A DNA stretch of 20,002 nt from a virus: the IMG/VR virus record IMGVR_UViG_3300035034_002413, positions 1 through 20,002 of that record. One strand, written 5' to 3'. The notes under the pieces are model-generated. The model worked only from the letters and a program-made list of their open reading frames with translations. It searched no databases and was not told where the DNA came from. The translations under genes and the position numbers were made by a program. Numbering within the stretch: the stretch's first letter is position 1; each line of letters opens with the position of its first letter. Below, one piece after another: positions 1 through 8,012 of this stretch.

Positions 1-1
1 A

Positions 2-1114
2 ATTGAATTTACACCAACATATACACTGGCTAAAGGTGACTTATTATTAATTCAAGTATTTAAAAATGGTGTTTTAAGTACTAATTTTGGGTTATTAGAT
101 AATTCATTAAATGGTATTCCACAAACAGTTCAAATTAATGTTGAAATTCTTGATGATATTACCTTCAACCTACAATCATATTCTGAACGTGATGTAATAG
201 ATTTTTCTGTAGGACAAGCATTAGTTTTTAGTTATGATATGACTTATAGTATGTCAGCAATAACTGATACTAATATCACTGTTACTGGTAATACATTAAA
301 CTTTGGCGAAACAAAACAAATCGATTTAGTAAAAGATACTTTAATGAGATATGGATTATTGATGAATAAAGATGAAGATTCTAAAACAATCAAATTAAAG
401 AATATCAATAATCTATTAACTGATTCAGAAAACGCTGTTGATTATTCAATGAAGGTTAATGAGATATCAAAAACCACATTCAATAATTCATATCAAGAAG
501 ATAACTATTTCAGATATAAATACACTTCAAACAAAGATTCAGAAGTTGATAATTCAGAATACCTTGATGATTTCTTTACACTGAATAATAAAATAGCTGG
601 TTCAGAAAAAACAGTGTTCACATCTATTTATGAAGTGTTTAATCCTACGAATGAAATATATGATGCTAATGGTATTTTAAACGGTTCTAACACGGCCAAT
701 TTAGATTTAAGATGTCCATTAATAAAGTTTGATGAAGATGCATTAGAATATGTACCAGTTGATAATAAACCAAAGATTGTAAAACTTGAACTATCACCAT
801 CAACCAAACAATATAAATTAAGATTTAATGGTATTCCATTTGTAAATGTTAATGAAAAATATATGGTGGTGAATAATCCAAAACCATATGAACAAGTATT
901 TGATGAATACTATTCAAAATATATTGAATTGGTAAATGAATATAAACAGATTGAAGTTCAATTTAATATGAACTTATCTGATATAAGAAACTTTGATTTT
1001 TATAAGCTTATCTACTTAAAACAAACTGGTAGATACTATTACGCAAACAAATTAAAATATAATGTTGCATCACCAATTGTTGCAGCTGAACTGGTTGAAA
1101 TACCTTTCAATTAA
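2..1114 (+). CDS. Putative minor tail / baseplate-type protein (5' end outside window)
   Basis: The frame is open from the left edge with no stop before the ATG at 239, so the gene starts upstream and at least 371 residues are visible. No catalytic motif is apparent. The visible part is rich in Asn, Asp, Tyr and Lys with alternating hydrophobic residues, as expected for a beta-rich virion protein. It ends in a stretch (about the last 50 residues) reading YLKQTGRYYYANKL then VAAELVEI, a pattern I associate with tail hub or baseplate proteins of Bacteroidota phages; this is recollection, not a search. It sits 46 bases upstream of the tape-measure gene in the same direction, which supports a tail role. 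In most siphophages the hub genes follow the tape measure, so the order here is less usual. It could also be an adsorption protein. Confidence 0.5.
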   Translation: MEFTPTYTLAKGDLLLIQVFKNGVLSTNFGLLDNSLNGIPQTVQINVEILDDITFNLQSYSERDVIDFSVGQALVFSYDMTYSMSAITDTNITVTGNTLNFGETKQIDLVKDTLMRYGLLMNKDEDSKTIKLKNINNLLTDSENAVDYSMKVNEISKTTFNNSYQEDNYFRYKYTSNKDSEVDNSEYLDDFFTLNNKIAGSEKTVFTSIYEVFNPTNEIYDANGILNGSNTANLDLRCPLIKFDEDALEYVPVDNKPKIVKLELSPSTKQYKLRFNGIPFVNVNEKYMVVNNPKPYEQVFDEYYSKYIELVNEYKQIEVQFNMNLSDIRNFDFYKLIYLKQTGRYYYANKLKYNVASPIVAAELVEIPFN

Positions 1115-1160
1115 TAATGGTTAACAAGATTAACCACAATACAAAAACCTACTATGAATA

Positions 1161-3671
1161 ATGGCAAAGAAAGTAATTATTGCAGAATTAGCAATAGATA
1201 ATAAAAAACTAATAAGTGAACTTCAACAAACCAAAAAAGGAATTGATGATTTAACTGCAACACAAAAAGATTTAAAAAAAGCTGGTGAAACTTCATCTAA
1301 AACTTTTGTTGAAAATGAAGTGAAATTAAAATCTTTAAGAGGTGAATATAATGCACAAGTTAAAGTACTTCAAACAACATCTGGTGCACAAGATAAATTA
1401 ACTAATGCATTAGATAAGAATATCAAATCAGTTGATGAAGCAAAAGCAAATAATGCTGAACTTGTAAAGATTAGAAATCAAATGAATGCATCTACAACTG
1501 AAGGTGCAAAAGCTATTGATGTAATTAATAAAAGACTTGATGATAATAATGCAAAAATTAATGCTGGTTCATCAGCATTAGAAAAACAATTTCAAAATAT
1601 TGGTAACTATCCAGAAGAACTTGATAAAGTATCTGGTGGTTTGGGTGGTGTGGCCAAGGGGTTTTTATCTTCAGCAAAAGCTGGTTTAGCATTCATTGCA
1701 ACACCAATTGGTGCTGTTATCGCTTTAGTGGCTGGTGCATTAGTATTAGTTAAAACTGCATTAGATAGAAGTGAAGAATCAACCAACAAGATTAGAAAGG
1801 CATTCAGCGCATTTTCTGGTATTGGTAATAAACTATTCAAAACATTAGAACCATTAGCTGATTTCTTAATTGATGGATTAGTTAAAGGTTTTGAACTGGT
1901 TGAAGTTGGAATATATAATGCACTAGATGCAATTGCAACTGGTTTAGAGTTCTTGAACTTTGATGAACAAGCTGCATCATTAAGAAACTTCAATAAAGAA
2001 GTAAAACAAGCTTCAGCTGATGCTAAAGTATTAGAACAAGCTGAACAAGATTTAGTGAAAGCACAAAGAGGTGCAGAAAAACTTCAACTTGATAGACAAA
2101 AAGCAGCTGAAAAATTAAGACAAGTTAGAGATGATGAATCTAAATCAATTAAAGAACGTGCTGATGCTAATGAACAATTAGGTGAAGTATTAAAACAACA
2201 AGGTGCTGATGAACTTGCTATTGCAAATCAAGCAATAAGAGTTGCACAACTTAGAATTAAAGCTGAAGGTGATACAACTGAAGCATTAGATGCAAAAGCT
2301 GAAGCTGAATTAAAAGTTGCTGAAATTCAAGAAAGAATAGTATCACAAGAATCTGAACAATTGGTGAACCTTACATCATTAAGAAAAGAAGCAGCTGATA
2401 AAGCTATTCAATTACAAAATGACCAACTAACAAAATTTATTGCTTCACAAGGTTTTAGAGCAAAGACACTTGAAGAACAATTAAAGATTGATGAACAAAT
2501 TGCTGATAAAAGAATTAAGATTCTTGAAAAAGAATTAAGAAATAGAAATATAACACAAGCAGCATTTGATGCTGAACTATTAAATATTCAAAATGAATTA
2601 GGTTTAGCAAAAGCAAATATTGCAGTAGAGAATGCACAACTTGAACTTGATGCATATGTACAAAATAATCTATCTAAACTTGATAATGATAAATTCTTCA
2701 GTGATGAAGCATTAAAGATTGAACAAGAAAGATTAGATGGTATTGCAACAAAGCAAAGAGAATTTGCAGCAACTCAATTAGCTGAAGGTGTTATTAATCA
2801 AACTGAATATAATGCAGCTATCAATGAAATTGATGAATCATTTAGAATTCAAAAAGAAGAAAATGATTTAGCTAGAAAAGAAGCACAACTTGAAGCTGAT
2901 GCAATCGATTTAGAAAATAGACTTGCAATTGAAGAAGAACAATTTGCTAATGCATTTGAATTAGAATCAGCAAGAATTGAACAACAAAGATTAAGAGATG
3001 TTGAAGCAGCTGAAAAAAGTGGTGCTGATGTTACATTAATAAATCAAAAGTATGCACAACAACAAGCATTTATTGAAGAACAATTAGCACAACAAAAATT
3101 ATCTGTTGTATCTGATACACTTGGACAAGTTGCAGCGTTACTTGGTAAAAATACAGCAGCTGGAAAAGCAGCTGGTATTGCACAAGCAACCATTAACACA
3201 TACCAAGGTATTACTGAAGTTTGGAAAAGTCCATCTACATTACCAGAACCATTTGCAACTGGTGCAAGAATTGTTTCAACTGGTACAGTATTAGCATCTG
3301 GTTTAAGTGCAGTTAAAAAGATTGCATCAACCAAAACACCAAAAGCTGAAAGAGGTATGTTATTAAGTGGTAATAGGCATTCACAAGGTGGTATTCATAT
3401 TGAAGCTGAAGATGGTGAAGCTGTAATGAATAGAAGAACCACTGCAATGTTTTTACCACAATTATCTGCAATGAATCAAGCTGGTGGTGGTGTACCATTT
3501 ATGGCTAATGGTGGTGTTGTTGGTAGTGTATCACAACCAAGTTCAAGTATCATTGATTATGATTTACTTGCTGAAGCTTCAGCAAATTTACCAGCACCAA
3601 TTGTTTCAGTTGAAGAAATATCAACCGTATCAAATAGAGTGCAAACAATAGAATCAACATCAGTATTTTAA
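1161..3671 (+). CDS. Tail tape-measure protein
   Basis: An 836-residue protein that would set tail length and occupy the tail tube lumen. Most of the protein is long Glu/Gln/Ala/Lys-rich helix (residues about 1-150 and 270-650), predicted coiled coil. A hydrophobic segment lies at about 164-198 (GLAFIATPIGAVIALVAG). The C-terminal part at about 667-720 has the familiar tape-measure pattern GKAAGIAQATINTYQGI followed by a hydrophobic Ala/Gly/Thr stretch, then GGIHIEAEDGEAVMNRRT, which I recognise from Bacteroidota tape-measure proteins. At the usual rule of about 1.5 angstrom per residue the tail would be near 125 nm (inference). The ATG at 1161 (MAKKVII) fits better than the ATG at 1154, which is in another frame. 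The gene is followed by a strong terminator, so it closes the late operon; no tail-tip gene follows it. I see no lysozyme or peptidase motif inside it. Confidence 0.88.
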   Translation: MAKKVIIAELAIDNKKLISELQQTKKGIDDLTATQKDLKKAGETSSKTFVENEVKLKSLRGEYNAQVKVLQTTSGAQDKLTNALDKNIKSVDEAKANNAELVKIRNQMNASTTEGAKAIDVINKRLDDNNAKINAGSSALEKQFQNIGNYPEELDKVSGGLGGVAKGFLSSAKAGLAFIATPIGAVIALVAGALVLVKTALDRSEESTNKIRKAFSAFSGIGNKLFKTLEPLADFLIDGLVKGFELVEVGIYNALDAIATGLEFLNFDEQAASLRNFNKEVKQASADAKVLEQAEQDLVKAQRGAEKLQLDRQKAAEKLRQVRDDESKSIKERADANEQLGEVLKQQGADELAIANQAIRVAQLRIKAEGDTTEALDAKAEAELKVAEIQERIVSQESEQLVNLTSLRKEAADKAIQLQNDQLTKFIASQGFRAKTLEEQLKIDEQIADKRIKILEKELRNRNITQAAFDAELLNIQNELGLAKANIAVENAQLELDAYVQNNLSKLDNDKFFSDEALKIEQERLDGIATKQREFAATQLAEGVINQTEYNAAINEIDESFRIQKEENDLARKEAQLEADAIDLENRLAIEEEQFANAFELESARIEQQRLRDVEAAEKSGADVTLINQKYAQQQAFIEEQLAQQKLSVVSDTLGQVAALLGKNTAAGKAAGIAQATINTYQGITEVWKSPSTLPEPFATGARIVSTGTVLASGLSAVKKIASTKTPKAERGMLLSGNRHSQGGIHIEAEDGEAVMNRRTTAMFLPQLSAMNQAGGGVPFMANGGVVGSVSQPSSSIIDYDLLAEASANLPAPIVSVEEISTVSNRVQTIESTSVF

Positions 3672-3696
3672 TTAATACTGAAACACTATAAAATAG

Positions 3697-3724
3697 AACC
3701 CAGCATTTAATGTTGGGTTTTTTT
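3697..3724 (+). terminator. Rho-independent terminator after tape-measure gene
   Basis: Stem AACCCAGCA / TGTTGGGTT (9 pairs, one G-T) with a TTTAA loop, followed directly by a run of seven T. It lies 25 bases after the tape-measure stop and ends the structural operon. Confidence 0.85.
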
Positions 3725-3739
3725 GTACCTTTAAATCAG

Positions 3740-3865
3740 ATGAAAAATTATCATAAAAATGATGGTAGAATGTGGTTATTCAATTCTAAAATTGGTAAGG
3801 CCATAATCATTATTTCATTGATAATTATACTTGCTGCAATTATTTATGAAAAAATATTTATTTGA
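3740..3865 (+). CDS. Predicted 41-residue single-pass membrane microprotein
   Basis: A short open frame from the ATG at 3740 to the TGA at 3863-3865. The N-terminal half is charged and polar (MKNYHKNDGRMWLFNSKIGK); residues 21-35 are one continuous hydrophobic helix rich in Ile, Leu and Ala; the end is YEKIFI. This is the layout of a small inner-membrane protein with the N terminus inside. It lies between the tape-measure terminator and the recombinase dyad, and has no clear promoter of its own, so it may depend on read-through. Function unknown; small toxins, exclusion peptides and holin-like peptides all look like this. It could be chance, since AT-rich DNA readily encodes Ile/Leu runs, but the polar-to-apolar organisation and codon use match neighbouring genes. 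Confidence 0.4.
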   Translation: MKNYHKNDGRMWLFNSKIGKAIIIISLIIILAAIIYEKIFI

Positions 3866-3900
3866 ATAATCTTCTGTAACCCTTTAGAATTCGAATATTT

Positions 3901-3958
3901 ATACCCCCACACAAAAAAAACATTCTCAAATCAGAATCGATAATTTGTGTGGGGGTAT
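3901..3958. repeat. Compound inverted repeat, candidate attP of the serine recombinase
   Basis: Perfect 15-bp outer arms ATACCCCCACACAAA (3901-3915) and TTTGTGTGGGGGTAT (3944-3958). Inner 5-bp arms ATTCT (3922-3926) and AGAAT (3933-3937) share exactly the same centre (3929.5). The total of 58 bp, a two-fold symmetric layout with an asymmetric middle, and position 42 bases before the recombinase gene match the usual form of a large serine integrase attP. The GC-rich arms stand out from the surroundings. Alternatives: a terminator (but there is no T-run on either side) or an operator controlling the recombinase. Confidence 0.5.
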
Positions 3959-3975
3959 TTAAAAACCTATATTTG
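3944..3975 (+). promoter_or_regulatory. Bacteroidota-type promoter of the recombinase
   Basis: A -33 element TTTG (3944-3947) and a -7 element TATATTTG (3968-3975), which matches TAnnTTTG exactly, are separated by 20 bases. This is the consensus described for Bacteroides and Flavobacterium housekeeping promoters. The -33 box is the inner end of the right arm of the 15-bp dyad, so anything bound to the dyad would cover the promoter. Transcription would start about 20 bases before the ATG at 4001. Confidence 0.6.
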
Positions 3976-4000
3976 AATTGTAAAATAAAATTATTCAATT

Positions 4001-5791
4001 ATGTGTTTAGCTGTTTATTTAAGACTTTCGAAAGAAGATGATGATTCAAATTCAATTAAAAATCAAAGAAGGGAATCATTAGAATACATCAATAAAAAAC
4101 AAATCCAAACTTTTGAAGAATATAATGAAGGTGAAGGTAAATCTGGTACTAAAGACGAAAAAAAACGACCAGAACTGAACCGACTTATGAAAGATATTGA
4201 ACGTGGTAAAATAACTTCAATATGGATGAGAAGGCAAGATAGACTTGCAAGAAGTGGTTTATTGGTTTTAAGATTTGCAGAACTTATTGTAAAAAATAAT
4301 GTGAAACTTCATTTTGGTGATAAAGGTGATGTTGATTTAACAGACCCAATTCAAATGTTTCATCTAACTGTTATGGCTGGTGTTGATGCACTTAAACCAG
4401 CACAACAATCAAAAGGAACAAGAAAAGCTTTATTAGATAATTTTAATGAAGGTAAAGTATGGGGAGTTTATCCATACGGTTATAGAACTGATGATAATAT
4501 GAATCCATATACAGATGATTATGAAGTGAAAATTATTAATTCAATCTTTAATGATTATCTATTTGGTATATCACCATATAAAATTTCAAATCGATTAAAT
4601 GAAGATAATGTACCAACAAAATTAGGTCAATTAAAAGGCCATTTAAAAAACACAAATAAATACACCCAAGAAGAAACATTTAAACCCAAAGATTCAATTC
4701 AATGGTCAGAAAAAACAGTTAAAAGTATCTTATCTTGTACTTGGTATAATGGCATTAGAACATTCCACGAATCGAAAAAAAATGAAACAACTTTATATGG
4801 TGAAGTACCAAGAATAGTTGATGAAATTGTGTTTAATAAAGTTCAAGATGCAATAAAAGCAAGGAGAGGTAAAAGAACTTCAACACCAAAACATAATTAT
4901 CTTCTTAAAGGCCTTTTAAGATGCAAAAAATGTGGCCGTAATTATTATGGCAGATTTAGACCAGATGGAAGTGATAACGCTTATATCTGTTCAAGTAATC
5001 GTAAAGCTTCAACCAGATGTGGAAATAAAGGTTTGAATATTACTAAACTTGAATCATTCATAATTAAACATCTTTTTACAGATAAACAATTATTGAAGAT
5101 GATAGAAGCAATATCTAATGATAATGAAGTATTGAATAATATACAATCTGAAATTAAAACACTAGAAGCTAAACTTGAATCAACGACCCAAACAGTTAAG
5201 ACATATGCAAAACGTTTGGGTGCTGTTCTTAAAGACGATGAATTCATATTGAAAGAATTTCATAATGCAAAAAACCAAATACAAATCATTAAAGATTCTT
5301 TGATTAAACTTAAAATACAAGAAGCCGATTTAAGCAATTCAGAAGCCTTAAAAAACTATAAACAATATCTATCAGTAACTAATCTTGAAAGTGATTTTAT
5401 AACCCTTCAAACAGCCGTTAATAACATAATTGAAAACATTATAATTGATTCATTCACTGATAAAAATAATGTTGATATATATGAAGTAACAATTCAATAT
5501 AAAGGACTTTCTGAAACATCAACTTTCCTTTCAATTTTACCATATAATAAATGGATATATGCACATAATACCAAAGAAGCAACAACTGATGAAAAACTAA
5601 AACTAAGTAAAGAAGAAATTGAAGCTTTTGAATTTGCCTATGATACCAAAGTTAAAGATGGTGAATATCCATATGATGAAAAACCAGATGTAATTGAAAC
5701 ATCTTATGCACAACTTGAAAATATAACCCTAAAGAAAAAAGATGTTGTGAAATTTAATAAGGTAACTGAAAAACGAAAATATAAGTATTAA
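4001..5791 (+). CDS. Large serine recombinase (phage integrase)
   Basis: A 596-residue site-specific recombinase that would cut and rejoin attP with attB, forming a 5'-phosphoserine link. The N-terminal resolvase domain (about 1-150) shows YLRLS with catalytic Ser10 and Arg8, and the second active-site motif RRQDRLARS (77-85). A recombinase domain follows (about 155-300; KVWGVYPYGYR, and WYNGIRTF near 250). The zinc ribbon has C308-x2-C311 and C330 with C340. A coiled coil occupies about 375-445, then a C-terminal beta-rich segment and a charged tail from about 530. All expected residues are present, so it looks active. It starts at the ATG 19-26 bases after its own promoter, with an A-rich leader and no Shine-Dalgarno box. 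It converges on the membrane-protein gene across a bidirectional terminator. Whether it needs a directionality factor cannot be seen here. Confidence 0.93.
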   Translation: MCLAVYLRLSKEDDDSNSIKNQRRESLEYINKKQIQTFEEYNEGEGKSGTKDEKKRPELNRLMKDIERGKITSIWMRRQDRLARSGLLVLRFAELIVKNNVKLHFGDKGDVDLTDPIQMFHLTVMAGVDALKPAQQSKGTRKALLDNFNEGKVWGVYPYGYRTDDNMNPYTDDYEVKIINSIFNDYLFGISPYKISNRLNEDNVPTKLGQLKGHLKNTNKYTQEETFKPKDSIQWSEKTVKSILSCTWYNGIRTFHESKKNETTLYGEVPRIVDEIVFNKVQDAIKARRGKRTSTPKHNYLLKGLLRCKKCGRNYYGRFRPDGSDNAYICSSNRKASTRCGNKGLNITKLESFIIKHLFTDKQLLKMIEAISNDNEVLNNIQSEIKTLEAKLESTTQTVKTYAKRLGAVLKDDEFILKEFHNAKNQIQIIKDSLIKLKIQEADLSNSEALKNYKQYLSVTNLESDFITLQTAVNNIIENIIIDSFTDKNNVDIYEVTIQYKGLSETSTFLSILPYNKWIYAHNTKEATTDEKLKLSKEEIEAFEFAYDTKVKDGEYPYDEKPDVIETSYAQLENITLKKKDVVKFNKVTEKRKYKY

Positions 5792-5816
5792 TATTCTAAT
5801 TCCATCTTAATTACAA

Positions 5817-5848
5817 AACCCTTGATTTTAACCCCAGAATCAAGGGTT
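5817..5848. terminator. Bidirectional terminator between convergent genes
   Basis: A perfect 11-bp stem AACCCTTGATT / AATCAAGGGTT with a 10-base loop. On the plus strand it is followed by a T-rich stretch (CTTCATTT); on the minus strand by TTTTG. It serves the recombinase (+) and the membrane-protein gene ending at 5926 (-). Confidence 0.8.
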
Positions 5849-5925
5849 CTTCATTTATACCAACTCTCAAAACACTATCAAAACAAAATCATCATAGTAA
5901 AATATACATAGAAGAAAAACATCAT

Positions 5926-6420
5926 TCAACCACCATCATTATTAACTTTAAATCTTTTACGGTGAGAAATATGGAGTCTTATTAAAAGGAATAAAAAGAT
6001 TATTAATACAAACACTATTGAAAAAGCAAAGAAATCAAACAGAGTAAGTTCAGCATATCTAGAAGGATAAAAAAGTCTTAAAATATTTTCGAATATGCCA
6101 AATAAACTAGCGTGCATACCTATATAGGCTAAATTAAGCATATACATTTTAATAAGAATAGGTTTTTTAATTTTGAACTTCTTGAATTTTTTTCTTCTCT
6201 TTAAACTATTATTAAACATTATTATTAATATAATTATCGAATAAAATACAGATGCACAAAATGATATTAATATTATTATTGAATAATGATTATCATTGAA
6301 GAAGTCATTAAACATTCCAAATATTAGAACATACCAAAAAGGTATTAACATCAGAACAGTTAATATTAATTTGAAATCCCAGCTTGATGATTCGATATTC
6401 TTAAAATCTAAATTTATCAT
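5926..6420 (-). CDS. Four-helix integral membrane protein, function unknown
   Basis: 164 residues with four clear hydrophobic segments at about 18-37, 46-69, 92-110 and 127-148. The loop between the second and third is strongly basic (RRKKFKKFKIKKP), and so is the C terminus (SHRKRFKVNN), so by the positive-inside rule both ends and the middle loop would face the cytoplasm. I do not recognise a family. It is a single gene facing the recombinase, outside the main operons, which is the usual place for a lysogenic-conversion or superinfection-exclusion gene; that role is inference from position and topology only. Upstream (6459-6468 and 6473-6482) are two direct copies of AAGTTATAAA, 14 bases apart, which could be regulatory. 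Confidence 0.7.
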   Translation of the reverse strand: MINLDFKNIESSSWDFKLILTVLMLIPFWYVLIFGMFNDFFNDNHYSIIILISFCASVFYSIIILIIMFNNSLKRRKKFKKFKIKKPILIKMYMLNLAYIGMHASLFGIFENILRLFYPSRYAELTLFDFFAFSIVFVLIIFLFLLIRLHISHRKRFKVNNDGG

Positions 6421-6834
6421 ATAATTAAAGTTAGATTATAAAATTACAGATTATCAGTAAGTTATAAAAAGCAAGTTATAAAGAGTTTTGAACAAATAAT
6501 AGTGGTATTAATGGTATGAAATGATATATTAAGTAGGGTTATTAATAAGGGTAGATGATAAACCATATCAATATAACCCCATTTTTAACGAGATACATAA
6601 AACACACGCATTTTAGACACCACCACCCCCCATACCATAATAGGGTAGGGGATAAGGCCATAATGCACCATCAGAACCATCACATAACACCATCAACACA
6701 TATTAATATATTAATAGGTATTTGTAAGAAAAAGCGTATGTGTATAAATAGTATTTTACATAACAAATATTATAGGACATAAATTTTTAATATAAATTAT
6801 ATAAGTTTTTATGTTTTATGGGATACTTATATAT
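6421..6834. other. Gene-poor interval with operator-like repeats and a C/G-rich hairpin
   Basis: About 410 bases between divergent genes. Visible structure: two AAGTTATAAA direct repeats (6459-6468, 6473-6482); a hairpin CCCC-A-TACC (6628-6636) with GGTAGGGG (6644-6651) and one bulged base, in an otherwise AT-rich stretch; and two abutting TATTAATA units near 6700. It contains a 75-codon open frame (6555-6782) of odd His-rich composition that I do not accept as a gene. Base use on the plus strand is C-rich here, unlike the coding regions on either side. Confidence 0.4.
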
Positions 6835-7359
6835 ATGAAAGAAATATATAAAACAATTGAAGGTTATGAAGGTTATTATCAGATTAGTAATTTTGGAAAC
6901 ATCAAATCATTACAAAGGTTAATTAAAAGAAATAATGGTACTGATATGATACTGGTTGAAAAGGTTCTTAAATCTAATTCAAATGGTGTTGGTTATCAAA
7001 TAATAAATCTACGTAAAGAAGGTAAACGCAAATCATATCTGATACATAGGTTGGTAGCTGAAGAATTCTTAAATAATCCAGAAGGTTTATCACAAGTAAA
7101 TCATATAGATAAAGATAGTACTAATAATAGATTAGATAACCTTGAATGGTGTACTGCCAAATACAATATAAAACATTCAAAAGATAAAACATTATATCAA
7201 TATACATTATCTGGTGAACTGGTTAATGAATGGGAATCAGCTTCAACAGCTTGTGAAGTATCTGGATTTACAGCACCTAATATTACAAATGTATGTAATG
7301 GTAAACTGAAACATCATAAAGGTTATAGATTCTCTTATTTCGATTATAGGACAAAGTAA
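6835..7359 (+). CDS. NUMOD4/HNH homing endonuclease, free-standing
   Basis: 174 residues starting at MKEIYKTIEGYEGYY; an in-frame ATG 24 bases upstream (6811) adds an unlikely hydrophobic lead. Domains: NUMOD4 at 3-30 (IEGYEGYYQISNFGNIKS); an HNH_3-type nuclease with H71, N89-H90, D92, N98, and the following NLEWCTAKYN at 102-111; and a NUMOD1-like DNA-binding C terminus (about 130-170, WESASTACEVSGF and NITNVCNGK). Such enzymes cleave intron-less or intergenic target sites and spread by gap repair; they are common passengers in phages. No split gene or group I intron is evident around it, so it appears free-standing. A weak hairpin TTGTAA/TTACAA at 7364-7379 follows the stop. All nuclease residues seem intact. 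Confidence 0.9.
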   Translation: MKEIYKTIEGYEGYYQISNFGNIKSLQRLIKRNNGTDMILVEKVLKSNSNGVGYQIINLRKEGKRKSYLIHRLVAEEFLNNPEGLSQVNHIDKDSTNNRLDNLEWCTAKYNIKHSKDKTLYQYTLSGELVNEWESASTACEVSGFTAPNITNVCNGKLKHHKGYRFSYFDYRTK

Positions 7360-7469
7360 GTTGTTGTAAATTCTTACAATATATTAGTGGAGTAGAACCC
7401 CTTACCTATTGAATATTATTAAAAGGTGTGTTGGTGTTATCTGGTTGAATGATGTTATCATATCACCAG

Positions 7470-7491
7470 CATTAGAACGTTCATTAGAACG
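7470..7491. repeat. Direct repeat CATTAGAACG x2
   Basis: Two identical 10-base copies at 7470-7479 and 7482-7491 with a 12-bp period, plus a palindrome GAACGTTC across the junction. It lies between the convergent endonuclease and the 111-residue gene, next to a terminator. Possible protein-binding site; no function can be assigned. Confidence 0.4.
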
Positions 7492-7499
7492 CATTAAAA

Positions 7500-7525
7500 A
7501 ACCCTTATATGAAGATATAAGGGTT
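7500..7525 (-). terminator. Terminator for the 7545-7880 gene
   Basis: A perfect 11-bp stem AACCCTTATAT / ATATAAGGGTT with a GAAG loop. On the minus strand it is followed by a run of six T (plus-strand A-run ending at 7501). The right arm ATATAAGGGTT is repeated directly at 7532-7542, which allows an alternative fold. Confidence 0.75.
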
Positions 7526-7544
7526 GTTATTATATAAGGGTTGA

Positions 7545-7880
7545 TTATAACTTCAATTGATTAACAATATCATCATTATATGTTTCAGTTAGATATATGT
7601 TATACATTGAAATAATATGTTTCTTTAATGATGATTCTTGAACTTGGTGTTGGTTACCGTGTAAACCTTCATCACCAATCCTTAAACCAACAGTTTTATC
7701 AGATACAACAATATTAAATAATCTATATTTTTCATCACCAGATAAATCTTCAATACCAGCTTCTTTATATTTTTCTTCTAGTAATGGATTTAGTTTTTTA
7801 CATATCTTATTGAATTTGGTGATGTTTTTAATTTGTGTTTCACTTAATTCAATTTCTTTCAATTCAACTGTTGTACTCAT
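7545..7880 (-). CDS. Small soluble protein, unknown function
   Basis: 111 residues, acidic, mostly helical by composition (MSTTVELKEIELSETQIKNI at the start, then a Lys/Leu/Glu-rich middle). No signal peptide, membrane segment or recognisable motif. It stands alone as a leftward transcription unit, with its own terminator at 7500-7525 and separated from the sigma-factor operon by the terminator at 7956-7984. A possible promoter on the minus strand, TATCTTTA (near 7906-7913), matches TAnnTTTG at all but the last base. A regulatory or anti-host protein would fit the location, but nothing in the sequence shows it. Confidence 0.65.
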   Translation of the reverse strand: MSTTVELKEIELSETQIKNITKFNKICKKLNPLLEEKYKEAGIEDLSGDEKYRLFNIVVSDKTVGLRIGDEGLHGNQHQVQESSLKKHIISMYNIYLTETYNDDIVNQLKL

Positions 7881-7955
7881 ATCATATTGGGTTTAAATGT
7901 TATGGTGTAAAGATAAGAATTTTAAACGGTTTTTACTATTCACAAGATGTTAAAA

Positions 7956-7984
7956 AACCCCCTATACGATTGATATAAGGGGTT
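7956..7984 (-). terminator. Terminator of the leftward operon
   Basis: Stem AACCCC-C-TATA with TATA-A-GGGGTT: ten pairs with one internal mismatch and a 7-base loop. It is followed on the minus strand by a T-run (plus-strand A-run at 7952-7957). It lies 28 bases after the sigma-factor stop. Confidence 0.75.
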
Positions 7985-8012
7985 AAATAATGGGTGTAAT
8001 ACCCTTTCATAG

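Noticed and set aside
1607-1993. 128-codon minus-strand frame within the tape-measure gene
   Set aside because: It is fully inside a well-supported gene and has a Pro/Ser/Asn-rich sequence with no recognisable domain.
3901-3958. Ordinary rho-independent terminator
   Set aside because: The loop is 28 bases, no T-run follows on either strand, and an inner dyad shares the same centre.
3866-4000. Host chromosome junction next to the integrase
   Set aside because: Phage structural genes continue on the other side, with the same composition and the same lack of GATC and CATG.
6555-6782. 75-codon rightward frame with many His residues
   Set aside because: Composition and codons (AGG, GGG, CGT, clustered CAC/CAT) are unlike neighbouring genes, and it spans a hairpin and short tandem repeats; best read as non-coding.
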